Positions 28,099-38,158 are shown, counted from the stretch's first letter. The stretch is DNA of 61,661 nt from Tabrizicola sp. (GCA_025458105.1 JALOTD010000011.1:1-61661), one strand, 5' to 3'. Notes: generated by a model from the sequence alone, not told the origin. Numbers and translations: made by a program.

Positions 28099-29643
28099 AT
28101 GAAACCCGTCCGCCTGGTCAAAGGCTTTGTCACTGTCGGCTTCTGGACGCTGGTCAGCCGGGTCTTCGGTCTTGTCCGCGACATCTTCCTGGCGCGCTAC
28201 CTGGGCGACGGAACCGTGGCGCAGGCCTTTGTCGTGGCGCAGTCGCTGCCGAACATGTTCCGCCGCTTCTTCGCCGAAGGGGCGTTCAACTTTGCCTTCG
28301 TACCGATGTTCGCCAAGAAGGTCGAAGCGGGCGAAGACGCGCAGGATTTTGCAGGTGATGCCTTCTGGGGGATGGCCGCGTTCCTTACGCTGTTTTCCAT
28401 CCTCGCCATCGTCTTCATGCCGGGGCTTGTCGTCCTCATGGCCTCGGGTTTCATCGGGGACGAGCGATTCGACGTGGCGGTGACGCTCGGCCGCATCGCA
28501 TTCGCCTATATCCTCTTCATCTCGCTGACCGCCCTTCTTTCAGGAATGTTGAACGCGGCGGGCAAGTTCGTCATCACCTCGGTCGTGACAGTGCTTCTGT
28601 CGGCCACGATGATCGCCGGAATGGTGCTGGCCGACCGGATGGGCTGGGACATGGGCCGGACGCTGGCCTGGTCGGTCACGATCTCCGGGGTCCTGCAGCT
28701 GCTTGTCACCTGGGCGGCCGTGCGGCACCTGGGTTACCGCCTGCCGTTCCGCTGGCCGCACCTGACGCCGGACCTGAAGCGCCTGGCAATCATCGCCGCG
28801 CCTGCAGTGCTGGCGGGGGGCGTGGTGCAGATCAACTTGATCGTGGGCCGTCAGGTGGCCAGCATGACGGACGGTGCCGTGGTCTGGCTTTACAACGCCG
28901 ACCGCATCTACCAGCTGCCCCTTGGCGTCGTCGGCATCGCCATCGGGATCGTCCTTTTGCCCGATCTGTCGCGCCGCCTGCGGGCCGAGGATCATGAAGG
29001 GTCCCGCGCGTCGTTCAACCGGGGGGCCGAGTTCGCGCTGCTGCTCACCCTGCCCGCCGCAGTGGCGCTGATGGTGATCGCCTGGCCGATCATTTCCGTC
29101 CTGTTCCAACGTGGGGCCTATGGGGCCGAGGCCACGGCAAACACCGCGCTTGCCCTTGCCATCTACGGCGCGGGTCTGCCGGCCTTTGTCCTGCACAAGG
29201 TGCTGCAGCCCCTGTTCTACGCGCGCGAGGATACGCGGTCCCCCTTCCGCTTTGCCGTCTGGTCGATGGTCGTGAACGCGGGCCTTGCCGTCGGGCTTTT
29301 GCCGCTGATCGGCTGGGTTGCGGCGGCGATTGCCACCACCGTGTCGGCCTGGGTGATGGTCTGGCAGCTTTGGCGGGGTTCCAGAGCAATGGGCGATGCT
29401 GTCACGCTGGACGACCGGTTCCGGCTGCGCGTACCGCGGATCGTGCTGGCCTCGGTTCTGATGGGGCTGGTTCTTTGGGGACTGACTCTGGCGCTGGCCG
29501 GGCCATTGGTGACCCCGGGCCTGCGGACGGCAGCCCTAGGGGCGATGATCCTGGCCTCAATGGTCGTCTACTTTGGCACGGTCCTGCTCATCGGCGGGAT
29601 GAGCTGGATCGAGTTGAAGGGCGCCTTCCGCCGTCAGCGCTGA
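28099..29643 (+). CDS. murJ: Lipid II flippase MurJ
   Basis: This 514-residue polytopic membrane protein of the MOP superfamily flips lipid-linked peptidoglycan precursor across the inner membrane. Typical segments are GFWTLVSRVFGLVRDIFLA (N-terminal helix 1), FRRFFAEGAFNFAFVPMF, and RIYQLPLGVVGIAIGIVLLP. The conserved Arg residues for lipid II binding lie in the first two helices. It lies downstream of glnD and its last 10 bp overlap the convergent rhomboid-like gene. Confidence 0.96.
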   Translation: MKPVRLVKGFVTVGFWTLVSRVFGLVRDIFLARYLGDGTVAQAFVVAQSLPNMFRRFFAEGAFNFAFVPMFAKKVEAGEDAQDFAGDAFWGMAAFLTLFSILAIVFMPGLVVLMASGFIGDERFDVAVTLGRIAFAYILFISLTALLSGMLNAAGKFVITSVVTVLLSATMIAGMVLADRMGWDMGRTLAWSVTISGVLQLLVTWAAVRHLGYRLPFRWPHLTPDLKRLAIIAAPAVLAGGVVQINLIVGRQVASMTDGAVVWLYNADRIYQLPLGVVGIAIGIVLLPDLSRRLRAEDHEGSRASFNRGAEFALLLTLPAAVALMVIAWPIISVLFQRGAYGAEATANTALALAIYGAGLPAFVLHKVLQPLFYAREDTRSPFRFAVWSMVVNAGLAVGLLPLIGWVAAAIATTVSAWVMVWQLWRGSRAMGDAVTLDDRFRLRVPRIVLASVLMGLVLWGLTLALAGPLVTPGLRTAALGAMILASMVVYFGTVLLIGGMSWIELKGAFRRQR

Positions 29644-30326
29644 CGCAGTTTGTCCATCACCCGCGCCCAGCCGCCGGGGCTGACGACAAAGGACAACAGG
29701 AACCCGGCCGCAAAGCCGGTAATGTCGGCAACCCAGTCCCAGCCCGCACCAAACAGAAGGCCAAAGATCAATTGGAACACCAGCAGCGCGCCGATCAGGG
29801 AGAAAGCACGATACTTGTTCGCCCCGACCTTTGCCAGATTGACCCATAGAAGAAAGGTGAACGCTCCGATCAGCCCGTAGACCGCCGGATAGGCCCCGAT
29901 CAGCGGCATCCGATTGCCCGGGACCAAAGCCGTATAAGCGACCGCGCCCAGAACAGTGGCCCCAAGGACAACCACCAGAACGGCCCACCACCGGAAGATC
30001 TCTCCAACCATTTTTCCCAGGGCCAGAAGCAAGACGACCGCAAAAACCGCATGGGTGATGCTGATGTGGACCAGCGGATAGCCGATCAACCGGACAAGCT
30101 CGGCAAAGGGGTGACCGCCAGCCTCCCATTGGGCGCGGAGCAACTCTGGGTACAGACCAAGGTGGAACTGGACCAGTTCCAGCCGCCAACCCGCGCCTTG
30201 CGGACCACCGACAAATCCACTTTCGGCCAGCGAAAGGACAGTCTCGATCGCAATCAACGGCAGGGCCAATACCCAGACGATCCACGGCAGCGGATTCAGC
30301 GGGGGCGCATTGTAGTCCTTGTCCAT
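29634..30326 (-). CDS. Rhomboid-fold membrane protein lacking the catalytic dyad
   Basis: This 230-residue protein has six or so transmembrane helices in the rhomboid order, including [20 protein letters not shown] (the HxxxH-type helix 2 region). In active rhomboids the catalytic Ser lies in G-x-S-G; here the position reads GAYPAVYG with Tyr146. The catalytic His of helix 6 is replaced by Asp201 in ADITGFAAG. The fold is kept while the protease site is gone, as in iRhom/derlin-type pseudoproteases. The start at 30326 (MDKDY) is chosen because longer frames read through the trpS leader. It is divergent from trpS with a 77-bp gap and overlaps murJ tail-to-tail. Confidence 0.8.
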   Translation of the reverse strand: MDKDYNAPPLNPLPWIVWVLALPLIAIETVLSLAESGFVGGPQGAGWRLELVQFHLGLYPELLRAQWEAGGHPFAELVRLIGYPLVHISITHAVFAVVLLLALGKMVGEIFRWWAVLVVVLGATVLGAVAYTALVPGNRMPLIGAYPAVYGLIGAFTFLLWVNLAKVGANKYRAFSLIGALLVFQLIFGLLFGAGWDWVADITGFAAGFLLSFVVSPGGWARVMDKLRQR

Positions 30327-30403
30327 CCTGCAACCCCGCCGTTGACGCCTCTTGCCCCTTCGATTACGCGGGTTTCGCAGCCTTTTCCAGACGGAGCCAG
30401 ACA

Positions 30404-31459
30404 ATGTCCACGCAGGCCTCGGCGGTCCAAACGCCGACATCCTTCAAGCCCCGCATCTTTTCGGGGATCCAGCCCTCGGGCGGGCTGACGCTGGGCAACT
30501 ATCTTGGCGCGTTGAAGCGCTTTGTCGAAAAGCAGGACGAGGGGATCGAGACCATCTACTGCATGGTCGACATGCACGCGATCACGGTCTGGCAGGACCC
30601 TGAAAAGCTGCGCCACCAAACGCGCGAGGGCGCAGCCGCTTTCATCGCTGCTGGCATCGATCCAAAACGGTCCATCCTTTTCAACCAATCCCAGGTCAGC
30701 GCCCATGCGGAACTGGGCTGGATCTTCAGCTGCATTGCTCGCATGGGCTGGATGAGCCGGATGACCCAGTGGAAGGACAAGACCGCTGGCAAAAACGCCG
30801 AAGCGGCGAGCCTAGGCCTGTTTGCCTATCCAGCGCTGATGGCGGCCGACATCCTGACCTATCACGCGACCATGGTCCCGGTGGGCGAAGACCAGAAGCA
30901 GCATCTGGAACTGACCCGCGACATCGCGATCAAGTTCAACAACGACTACGGCCTCGATTTCTTTCCAGTGGTCGAACCCCTGATTGAAGGGGCCGCGACC
31001 AGGGTCATGTCCCTTCGGGATGGGACCAAGAAGATGTCAAAGTCCGACCCATCGGATCAAAGCCGGATCAACCTGACCGATGACGCCGACACCATCGCGA
31101 CGAAGATCCGCAAGGCGAAGACCGACCCGCTTCCCTTGCCCGACAGCGTCGAGGCGCTGCGCGACCGGCCCGAGGCGCGGAATCTGGTTAACATCTACGC
31201 CGCCCTTGCCGAGCACAGTGTCGAACAGGTGGTGCGCGACTTTGCCGGCGCCCAGTTTGGTACCTTTAAGCCCGCTCTGGCCGATCTGGCCGTGGCGAAG
31301 CTGTCGCCGATCACGACAGAGATGAACCGCCTGATGGCCGACCCGGCCGAGATCGACCGAATCCTTGGCGACGGCGCCGACCGGGCCGAGGCGATTGCCC
31401 GCCCGATCCTCGACCGCACTAAGGACATTGTGGGAATGATCCGCTCGCCCAAAGGATAA
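30404..31459 (+). CDS. trpS: Tryptophanyl-tRNA synthetase
   Basis: This 351-residue class I aminoacyl-tRNA synthetase charges tRNA-Trp. The HIGH-equivalent is in [17 protein letters not shown] and the KMSKS motif is in [23 protein letters not shown] and [18 protein letters not shown] are conserved TrpRS signatures. A strong intrinsic terminator lies 146 bp after the stop. Confidence 0.98.
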   Translation: MSTQASAVQTPTSFKPRIFSGIQPSGGLTLGNYLGALKRFVEKQDEGIETIYCMVDMHAITVWQDPEKLRHQTREGAAAFIAAGIDPKRSILFNQSQVSAHAELGWIFSCIARMGWMSRMTQWKDKTAGKNAEAASLGLFAYPALMAADILTYHATMVPVGEDQKQHLELTRDIAIKFNNDYGLDFFPVVEPLIEGAATRVMSLRDGTKKMSKSDPSDQSRINLTDDADTIATKIRKAKTDPLPLPDSVEALRDRPEARNLVNIYAALAEHSVEQVVRDFAGAQFGTFKPALADLAVAKLSPITTEMNRLMADPAEIDRILGDGADRAEAIARPILDRTKDIVGMIRSPKG

Positions 31460-31604
31460 TCCACAGAAGAATTCGTGCGACGGTGCCGTTGTCACATTCC
31501 CGATTCCGGCTCCGCCTATACGCAAATCACTCGGACGTGCGATCTGTCCCCATCGCCTTGGCCCGGTCAGTCTGTCCCCTGAGGGATCGTGGCCAACCCG
31601 ACAT

Positions 31605-31637
31605 GCCCCCATGCGCCCCCCGCATGGGGGCTTTTTT
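31605..31637 (+). terminator. Rho-independent terminator
   Basis: A perfect 11-bp stem (GCCCCCATGCG at 31605-31615, CGCATGGGGGC at 31621-31631) with a CCCCC loop is followed directly by six T (31632-31637). It is the clearest intrinsic terminator in the window and faces the plus strand, ending trpS or an unannotated short transcript. Confidence 0.9.
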
Positions 31638-31832
31638 CCGCCAGAACTCGCCTTCCACGAGTCCCCCGCAGTCTTCAACACGCAAGTCTTTGACTCTACA
31701 GACTCTCTCACACAGAAAAACTGGTTCTCCACAGCTATTTTTGCAAGAAATCGCTTTACAGGCTTTCGCTCGTGTCCCACCATATCTAGTAAGGGTAGCG
31801 TCAGGCAAACGCAGACCCTTGCCAGACACCCA

Positions 31833-31862
31833 GCCTATTGGGGTCAGTTTGCCCCTATAGGC
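31833..31862. promoter_or_regulatory. Imperfect inverted repeat upstream of the ybjN-like gene
   Basis: GCCTATTGGGG (31833-31843) and CCCCTATAGGC (31852-31862) pair with a single T-T mismatch around an 8-base loop. The repeat ends 19 bp before the ATG at 31882. It could be an operator or an mRNA hairpin; no T-run follows. Confidence 0.4.
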
Positions 31863-31881
31863 TTCATGATGAGGCCAGGCA

Positions 31882-32385
31882 ATGTCGCTTTCCGAGGACT
31901 ACACGGCGATGGAAGATCTCCACCCGATCGACATCGTCGAAACCCTGGCCGAACATCATGCATGGGAATTTGACAGGGTGACCGACGACCAGATCGCCAT
32001 GGCGGTCGAAGGCCAGTGGCGCACCTACTCCCTGACCCTCGCCTGGAGCGACCAGGACGAAACGCTGCGGTTGATCTGCACCTTTGAGATGGATCCACCG
32101 GAAGAAAAGCTTCCTGGCCTCTACGATGTGCTGAATCGTTGCAACGACATGGTCTGGTCAGGGGCCTTCACCTGGTGGGCGGAACAAAAGCTGATGGTCT
32201 GGCGCTATGGGCTGGTGCTGTCGGGCGGGCAGATGGCCGGGCCAGAACAGATCGACCGGCTGATTGCCAGCGCTGTCATGGCCTCGGAGCGCTTCTATCC
32301 GGCGTTCCAATTGGTGTCCTGGGGCGATCAATCCCCGGCCGAGGCCATGAAAGTCGCCATTGCCGAGGCCTACGGGCGCGCCTAA
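31882..32385 (+). CDS. YbjN domain-containing protein
   Basis: This 167-residue protein of the YbjN/type III secretion chaperone-like fold (PF10722) has segments AEHHAWEFDRVTDDQIAMAV, LICTFEMDPPEEKLPGLYDV and RYGLVLSGGQ. E. coli YbjN is a stress-linked regulator of unknown biochemical activity. GAGG lies a short way before the ATG. It is followed 25 bp later by proC, and the group ybjN-proC-csaA-reductase is probably an operon. Confidence 0.85.
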   Translation: MSLSEDYTAMEDLHPIDIVETLAEHHAWEFDRVTDDQIAMAVEGQWRTYSLTLAWSDQDETLRLICTFEMDPPEEKLPGLYDVLNRCNDMVWSGAFTWWAEQKLMVWRYGLVLSGGQMAGPEQIDRLIASAVMASERFYPAFQLVSWGDQSPAEAMKVAIAEAYGRA

Positions 32386-32410
32386 CCTGCCCCCGAGAAG
32401 GGGGAAGTCC

Positions 32411-33223
32411 ATGACTCTGGAAAGTGTGGCCCGCGACGGGCTGGTGCTGCTCGGCTGCGGCAAGATGGGCACGGCGCTTCTGGCCGGATGGCTGAAAGCC
32501 GGTGTGAAGCCGGAAGCTGCCTGGGTGATCGAGCCGAATCCAACCGACTGGCTGATCCAGAGTGGCGTGCATCTGAACGAGGGCCTGCCGCACGCGCCAG
32601 CGGTGGCGGTTTTGGCGGTGAAGCCGCAGATGATGGGGAAGGCCCTGCCCGCGCTGCAGGCGTTGGGAAATGGCAGAACACTGTTTGTCTCGATTGCCGC
32701 CGGAACGACGATCGCCAGTTTCGAGGCTGCCTTGGGGCAGGATACGCCCATTGTGCGCACAATGCCGAACACGCCTGCCATGGTGGGCCGGGGGATCACA
32801 GCGCTTTGCGGCAATGGCCGGGTATCCGTGACAGACATGGCCCTGGCGAAAGAGCTGATGGCAGCGGTCGGGCAAGTGGTAGAACTGCAAGGTGAAGAAC
32901 AGATCGATGCCGTGACTGCTGTGTCAGGCTCGGGTCCAGCCTATGTCTTCCACCTGATCGAGACGCTTGCCGCCGCCGGAGAGGCAGAGGGCTTGCCTGC
33001 GGATGTGGCAATGCAACTGGCGCGTGCCACCGTTTGCGGGGCCGGTGAGCTTGCCTTCCAAAGTCCTGAAAGCGCTGCGCAATTGCGGATCAACGTGACC
33101 TCGCCGGGCGGTACCACGGCCGCTGCCCTTGGGGTGCTGATGGACCCCGACACCGGGTTTCCTGCGCTTTTGCGTCGTGCCGTTAAGGCCGCTGCAGACC
33201 GGGGACGGGAGCTGGGCAAATGA
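32411..33223 (+). CDS. proC: Pyrroline-5-carboxylate reductase
   Basis: This 270-residue NAD(P)H enzyme makes the last step of proline synthesis. The Rossmann motif is [17 protein letters not shown] at the N-terminus, and [18 protein letters not shown] is the family centre. The C-terminal signature includes [14 protein letters not shown] and [13 protein letters not shown]. The ATG at 32411 follows a purine-rich GGGGGAAG. The stop overlaps the csaA start. Confidence 0.97.
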   Translation: MTLESVARDGLVLLGCGKMGTALLAGWLKAGVKPEAAWVIEPNPTDWLIQSGVHLNEGLPHAPAVAVLAVKPQMMGKALPALQALGNGRTLFVSIAAGTTIASFEAALGQDTPIVRTMPNTPAMVGRGITALCGNGRVSVTDMALAKELMAAVGQVVELQGEEQIDAVTAVSGSGPAYVFHLIETLAAAGEAEGLPADVAMQLARATVCGAGELAFQSPESAAQLRINVTSPGGTTAAALGVLMDPDTGFPALLRRAVKAAADRGRELGK

Positions 33224-33555
33224 CGATCACCTACGCCGATTTCGAAAAGGTCGACATCCGCGTCGGGCGCATCACCAAGGCTGAGCCCTTCCCCGAGGCG
33301 CGAAAGCCTGCCTACAAGCTTTGGGTCGATTTCGGGCCGGAGATTGGCGAGAAACGTTCCTCGGCGCAGATCACCAAGCACTACACCATTGAGCAGCTGA
33401 TTGGTCGTCAGGTCCTTGGCGTCGTCAACTTCCCGCCGCGCCAGATCGGCCCAGTGATGTCCGAAGTGCTGGTGTTGGGGCTCCCTGACGACGAGGGAGC
33501 GGTAGTGCTGATCGGTCCGGGGCATGAGGTTCCTTTGGGAGGAAAACTGTTTTGA
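33220..33555 (+). CDS. csaA: tRNA-binding domain protein CsaA
   Basis: This 111-residue protein is a single OB-fold tRNA-binding domain (PF01588): [33 protein letters not shown] and [20 protein letters not shown]. CsaA is reported as a dimeric chaperone-like, tRNA-binding protein linked to protein export in Bacillus; its role in alphaproteobacteria is unclear. It is translationally coupled both to proC and to the downstream reductase by 4-bp overlaps. Confidence 0.92.
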   Translation: MTITYADFEKVDIRVGRITKAEPFPEARKPAYKLWVDFGPEIGEKRSSAQITKHYTIEQLIGRQVLGVVNFPPRQIGPVMSEVLVLGLPDDEGAVVLIGPGHEVPLGGKLF

Positions 33556-34511
33556 AACAAAAGCTTCTGATCACCCGCCGCCTGCCCGACCGTGTGCTGG
33601 GCGCCGCCCAGGAACGGTTCGACGTGACCCTCCGCGACCGGACCGAGGTGCTGTCGACCGAAGAACTTCGCACCGCGCTGCGGGACTATGATGCCGTGCT
33701 GCCGACGCTGGGTGACCGGTTCCAAGCCGATGTTTTTGCAGATGTTTCCAGCCCAAGGGCTAAGATCCTGGCGAACTTCGGGGTGGGCTACAATCATATC
33801 GACGCCGAGGCTGCGAAGGCTGCCGGGATTGCGGTCTCGAACACCCCGGGCGCGGTGACCGATGCGACGGCAGACATTGCCTTGAGCCTGATCCTGATGA
33901 CGGCACGGCGGCTGGGGGAAGGCGAACGTATCCTTAGGGCAGGCCGGTGGGAAGGCTGGGGGCCGGTGCAGATGCTGGGCACCCATGTTACTGGAAAACG
34001 CCTTGGAATCATCGGGATGGGCCGGATCGGCAAGGCGATTGCCAAGCGCTGCCACTTTGGCTTTGACATGGAGGTGGTGTTCTACAATCGCTCCTCCGTT
34101 ACCGATTCCGGCATGCCCGCCCGACAGGTCGAGATGGCCGAGGCGATGGCGGCGGATTTCGTCGTGGTGGCGGTGCCGGGTGGCAAGGCCACGCACCACC
34201 TGATTGATGCCAAGGCCTTGGGAATGATGCAGAAAACCGGGATCTTCGTGAACATCTCCCGTGGCGATGTGGTGGATGAAGCGGCCCTGGTCGAAGCCTT
34301 GCAGAAGGGTCAGATCGCAGGTGCCGGGCTGGATGTCTACGAGTTCGAGCCCAAGGTTCCGGCGGCGCTGATGGCGATGGAGAACGTGACGCTCTTGCCC
34401 CATCTGGGGACTGCTTGCCTAGAAGTGCGAGAGAACATGGGAATGATGGCGGTGGCCAACTTGATCGCCTGGGCAGAGGGCAAGGCCCCGCCCAATCTGG
34501 TTAATCCCTGA
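33552..34511 (+). CDS. D-2-hydroxyacid dehydrogenase (glyoxylate/hydroxypyruvate reductase type)
   Basis: This 319-residue NAD(P)-dependent enzyme has the catalytic triad in place: Arg in [13 protein letters not shown], Glu in [10 protein letters not shown], and His in LPHLGTA. The cofactor motif [20 protein letters not shown] matches the GhrB/GRHPR group, which reduces glyoxylate and hydroxypyruvate. The start is TTG at 33552 inside the csaA stop, with GGGAGG upstream. An imperfect hairpin region and a gap of 137 bp separate it from the convergent fadJ-like gene. Confidence 0.92.
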   Translation: MKQKLLITRRLPDRVLGAAQERFDVTLRDRTEVLSTEELRTALRDYDAVLPTLGDRFQADVFADVSSPRAKILANFGVGYNHIDAEAAKAAGIAVSNTPGAVTDATADIALSLILMTARRLGEGERILRAGRWEGWGPVQMLGTHVTGKRLGIIGMGRIGKAIAKRCHFGFDMEVVFYNRSSVTDSGMPARQVEMAEAMAADFVVVAVPGGKATHHLIDAKALGMMQKTGIFVNISRGDVVDEAALVEALQKGQIAGAGLDVYEFEPKVPAALMAMENVTLLPHLGTACLEVRENMGMMAVANLIAWAEGKAPPNLVNP

Positions 34512-34616
34512 CCAGGTTAATGGAAGGTTAAGCGTATGGCTTCTGTATGGTTTGCGTCTGGGATTTGTACAGACGCAAGCCAGCACAGGACGCCGTTAAC
34601 ATCTGCTTGCCGCGGC

Positions 34617-34638
34617 AGGGTGGGCGCATGCCCACCCT
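34617..34638. terminator. Short hairpin between convergent genes
   Basis: AGGGTGGGC (34617-34625) and GCCCACCCT (34630-34638) form a perfect 9-bp stem with a 4-base loop, 11 bp beyond the fadJ-like stop. There are only three T on the plus side, so it is at best a weak bidirectional terminator for the two convergent genes. Confidence 0.5.
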
Positions 34639-34648
34639 TTGACACAAG

Positions 34649-36729
34649 TCAGGCGGCGGCCTTTTCGCCGGCGAAGCGACCGTAGAAAGTCTGGCCCTTT
34701 TCGGCCATTTCAAGGAGCAGCTTCGGCGCGTGGAAACGTGGGCCGAACTGGGCAGTGAGGCTGCGGCAAATCTCGACCGCACGGCCTGCGCCGATGATGT
34801 CGAGCCAGCTGAACGGCCCGCCCGACCAGGGCGCAAAGCCCCAGCCCAGAATCGCGCCCACGTCGCCTTCGCGGATGTCGGTCAGGACGCCCTCTTCCAG
34901 CGCGCGGACGGCCTCCAGCACCTGAGCGAAGAGCAGGCGGTGCTGCACATCGGCCAAGGACGGCTGTACCTTGTCCAGCGGATACTTCGCCTCCAGCCCG
35001 TCCCACAGACCCAGACGCTCACCCTTGTCGGAATAGGCGTAGAAGCCCGCGTTGGCCTTCTTGCCCAGACGGCCCTGGTCGGCCATCCAGAAGGCCTTGG
35101 CGATCTTCACGCCGAGGTCGATCGAGGTTTCATCGACCAACTGCAGGGGGCCAAGCGGCATGCCGACAAGCTTTGCCGCATTCTCCACCAGCGCCGGTTC
35201 CACCCCCTCGGCCACCATGCGGATGCCTTCGTTGATGTAGGGAATGATGCAGCGGTTGGCGTAGAAGAAGCGGGCGTCGTTAACGACGATCGGAGTCTTG
35301 CGGATCTGACGGACGAAATCCAGCGCCTTGGCTACGGCGACGTCGTCCGTCTGTCTGCCGCGGATGATTTCCACCAGCATCATCTTGTCCACCGGGCTGA
35401 AGAAGTGGATGCCGATGAACTGCTCCGGCCGCTTTGAGGCGGTCGCGAGGCCGGTGATCGGAAGGGTAGAGGTGTTGGTGGCGTAGATGCAACCTCGAAG
35501 ACGGCCTCGACGACCAGATCAACGCCCTTCAGCGCGGCGTAATCCGTGGTCGCGGTGATCCGGCCAAGCACTTCGGCCTTCTTGTCAGCCGTCACCTTGC
35601 CGCGCTTCAGCCCCTTGTCGAGAAGGCCTTCGGAATGTGCCTTGCCCCGGTCAGCGGCTTCTTGGGTGCTGTCGATCAGCACCACGTCAATGCCCGCGTT
35701 GGCGGAGACATAAGCGATGCCCGCCCCCATCATGCCCGCGCCGATGACGCCCAGCTTCTTCACCGCCTGATCTTCCACCTTCGGGCGGTTCGCGCCCTTC
35801 TCCAGCGCTTCCTTGTTGATGAAGAGGCTGCGGATCATCGCGCTGGACGACGGGTTCATCAGGACGGATGTGAAGTGCCGCGCTTCGATCTTCAGAGCGG
35901 TGTCGAAGGGCACGAGCGCGCCTTCGTAGACCGCACCCAAGAGGGCCTTGGCGGCGGGGTAGACGCCCATAGTCTTGCCGTGGACCATGGCCGAGGCCCC
36001 GACAAAGGTCGGAAAACCGGGGGCCGAATAGGGTGCGCCGCCGGGCATCTTGTAGCCCTTGGCGTCCCAGGGCTTCACCAGATCGGCGTCGGTCGCGGAC
36101 AGAACCCATTCCTTGGCGCGCTTCATGAGGTCCTCTGGTGCCACGACCTCGTCGATCAGCCCCGCGCCCTTCGCCTCTTTCGGCGAAGACAGCTTGCCCT
36201 CCAGCAGGAACGGTGCCGCCATCATCGCGCCCAGCTTGCGGGAGAGGCGCGTCGTGCCGCCCGCGCCGGGGAAGATGCCGACCATGATCTCGGGCAGGCC
36301 GATCTTGGCCTTCGGGTTGTCGGCTGCGATGATCCGGTGGCAGGAGAGCGGCAGTTCCAGACCGATCCCCAAAGCCGTACCCGGCAGCGCCGCGACGATG
36401 GGCTTGCCCCCCTTCAAGGTCTTGGGGTCCATCCCCGCGCGTTCGATCTTGCGCAGGACCTTGTGCATGGTCATCACGCCATCAAAGATCGCCTGCGCCC
36501 CACCCGCCCGCATCTGCGCGATGACGTTCAGGTCCATGCCACCGGCAAAATCCTTCTTTCCGCTGGTGATGATGATGCCCTTGACCGCACCATCCGCCAG
36601 CGCCTGATCGACAAGGTCTGAGAGCAGCTGGAATGCCTCGGTCGACATCACGTTCATCGACTTGGACTTGACGTCCCAGGTGATGGTGGCGACGCCGTCG
36701 GCGTCGGTGGTCATGGTGAAGTCGGTCAT
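34649..36729 (-). pseudogene. fadJ: FadJ-type enoyl-CoA hydratase/3-hydroxyacyl-CoA dehydrogenase, internally broken
   Basis: This bifunctional beta-oxidation enzyme hydrates enoyl-CoA and oxidises 3-hydroxyacyl-CoA. The N-terminal crotonase domain shows GKKDFAGGMDLNVI (oxyanion hole) and IGLPEIMVGIFPGAGGTTR with the catalytic Glu. The Rossmann motif of the dehydrogenase domain is LGVIGAGMMGAGIAYVSANA. At VEAVFE (about 35493) the frame breaks, and it resumes in another frame with CIYATNTSTLPITG and GIHFFSPVDKMML. About 20 residues that normally lie between are missing. The rest, with the catalytic His in HFFSP, is intact to the stop at 34649. The start overlaps the double-cupin stop by 4 bp. 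Either the gene is dead or the consensus lost some 60 bp. Confidence 0.88.
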
Positions 36730-37709
36730 CTGTTGGTCTCCTTGGGCCAGCCGGGATAGGGAGTGCCGTCCTTGCGAGTGAAGGACCGCAGCCCGTTCCG
36801 GCGTGAATAGTGCAGGTCGATGTCGGGGTAGTGGCAGGCGTCCTCGGCGAAGCGGGAGCCCACGATGAACAGGGTGGCGGGTTCGGTGCCGTCATTGCGC
36901 AGGCAATGGGCGTTCGGTACGCCGGCGGGCCATGCGACGCAGGTGCCGGGGTTGATCAGCCTGGGGCCGTCATCTTCCAGCAACGTGACGGTGCCGTCGA
37001 GGAGGTAGAGGAACTCGTCCTCCTCCTCATGCCAATGTCGGAGAGAGGTTTGCCCGCCGGGGTTTAGGATTTCCAGAAAAGCGCCGAACTGGGTCAGCCC
37101 ACCTGCATCGGATAACGCGATATCCCAGGCGTCGCCCAAGGCCGAGAATTCGGCCGGGTAGTAGTTGGTGCAGTAGTCCTGCCGGACCGATCCGGCGCGC
37201 AGCACATTGGGGCGCGGTGTCCCGTCGAAAGGCATGCCCCACGGCGCGCGGAGGTTCAAAAGATGCTCAGGCAAGTCGCCGCCGTCGATCACCTCGCCGT
37301 CATCCGTGACGATCTGCCAGGTTGTGTCGCCGTTGACCTGACGCTTGGCCTCATCGGGATAGGTGCAGATGTCACCCTTGCAGCGGCTGCCGACGATCAG
37401 GAACCGCGCGGGAACATCGCCCCGGTTGGTCAGATGGTGCGCGTTCGGCGCGCCGTGACGCCAGCAGATCGCGTCGCCGGGAAAAACCTCGGTCTCGCCA
37501 TGGTCGTCGACCAGCGTCAAGGTCCCGGACAGGAGATAGAGGAACTCATCCTCGGCCGAGTGCCAGTGCCGCTGGCTGGACCAGGCACCGGGCATCAATG
37601 TGTCAATATAGGCCCCGAACTGGGTCAGCCCGCCCGCCTTGGACAGGTACAGGATCTCGCCGCCATTGTCGGCACGATCACACGGAACGCGGGCAGGATC
37701 GACGATCAT
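36726..37709 (-). CDS. Double-cupin protein
   Basis: This 327-residue protein is made of two cupin domains with clear internal repeat. Domain 1 has AGGLTQFGAYIDTL, RHWHSAEDEFLYLLSG and HGAPNAHHLTN. Domain 2 has AGGLTQFGAFLEIL, RHWHEEEDEFLYLLDG and PAGVPNAHCLRN. The HxH...E...H metal ligands of motifs 1 and 2 are present in both halves. The single-cupin protein encoded at 38155-38625 shares the AGGLTQFG and RHWH signatures, so the three domains are probably duplicates. No enzyme function is known to me; a sugar-, acid- or CoA-metabolite binding role is open. It overlaps the SnoaL-like and fadJ genes by 4 bp each. Confidence 0.88.
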   Translation of the reverse strand: MIVDPARVPCDRADNGGEILYLSKAGGLTQFGAYIDTLMPGAWSSQRHWHSAEDEFLYLLSGTLTLVDDHGETEVFPGDAICWRHGAPNAHHLTNRGDVPARFLIVGSRCKGDICTYPDEAKRQVNGDTTWQIVTDDGEVIDGGDLPEHLLNLRAPWGMPFDGTPRPNVLRAGSVRQDYCTNYYPAEFSALGDAWDIALSDAGGLTQFGAFLEILNPGGQTSLRHWHEEEDEFLYLLDGTVTLLEDDGPRLINPGTCVAWPAGVPNAHCLRNDGTEPATLFIVGSRFAEDACHYPDIDLHYSRRNGLRSFTRKDGTPYPGWPKETNR

Positions 37710-38158
37710 TCGACCAGCCCTTTCTTGATACCGAACTGCTCCAGAAGAGTGTCCTTGGTCACTGGCCAGCTATCGGCCCGGACCGGATAGTGCGCCTCGG
37801 AGAATAGCCAACGGTCCCCGCGCCGCACGATCGCATGGCGCGAGACATGCGGATAGTTCACCCGTTCGCCGTTCGAAATCAGGTGCGCGTGGTGCCAGCC
37901 TTCGATCCGGTCGCGATGAACGTAGTCTGCCTCGCGGGCGACCCGTTCGTAATGGGTGACACGCTCGGCCATCAGTGCCTCGTGCAGGGCCAGGAAGGTC
38001 GGGCGCAGATCTTCGCGCGTCGTGACAAGATGCCGGGCGGTTTCCGTGTGGATCAGGTAGGGAAGGTCGATCTGGTCGGCGTAGGTGTCGAAATCGCCCA
38101 GAAGAACTGCATTCGACACCCGGTCCAGCGCAGCCTGATAGATGTCGAGCGGGTTCAC
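37706..38158 (-). CDS. SnoaL/NTF2-like protein
   Basis: This 150-residue protein looks like a cystatin/NTF2-type alpha-beta cone: helix NPLDIYQAALDRVSNAVLLG, then LPYLIHTETARHLVTTREDL, RIEGWHHAHLISNGERV and HAIVRRGDRWLFSEAHYPV. Such folds act as hydratases, isomerases or ligand carriers; no catalytic set is recognised here. It is sandwiched between two cupin genes with 4-bp overlaps on both sides, so the three proteins are probably made in fixed ratio. Confidence 0.75.
   Translation of the reverse strand: MNPLDIYQAALDRVSNAVLLGDFDTYADQIDLPYLIHTETARHLVTTREDLRPTFLALHEALMAERVTHYERVAREADYVHRDRIEGWHHAHLISNGERVNYPHVSRHAIVRRGDRWLFSEAHYPVRADSWPVTKDTLLEQFGIKKGLVE

Larger units (their letters stand above)
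31460..31881. other. 422-bp intergenic region after trpS
   Basis: There is no credible protein gene here. The first 145 bp lead to a strong terminator (31605-31637) and could be the trpS 3' UTR or a small RNA. The stretch 31640-31800 is visibly less GC-rich than the flanking genes. An imperfect inverted repeat lies at 31833-31862, just before the ybjN-like gene. Confidence 0.5.

Noticed and set aside
31690..31715. Short tandem GACTCT repeat
   Set aside because: Only two copies with an interruption; not a repeat array.
31458..31731. Two DnaA-box-like sequences (TAATCCACA near 31458, TTCTCCACA near 31723) in an AT-richer gap, as a hint of an origin
   Set aside because: Each has one mismatch, they are 260 bp apart, and no dnaA, hemE, repC or parAB gene is near; two such matches are expected by chance.
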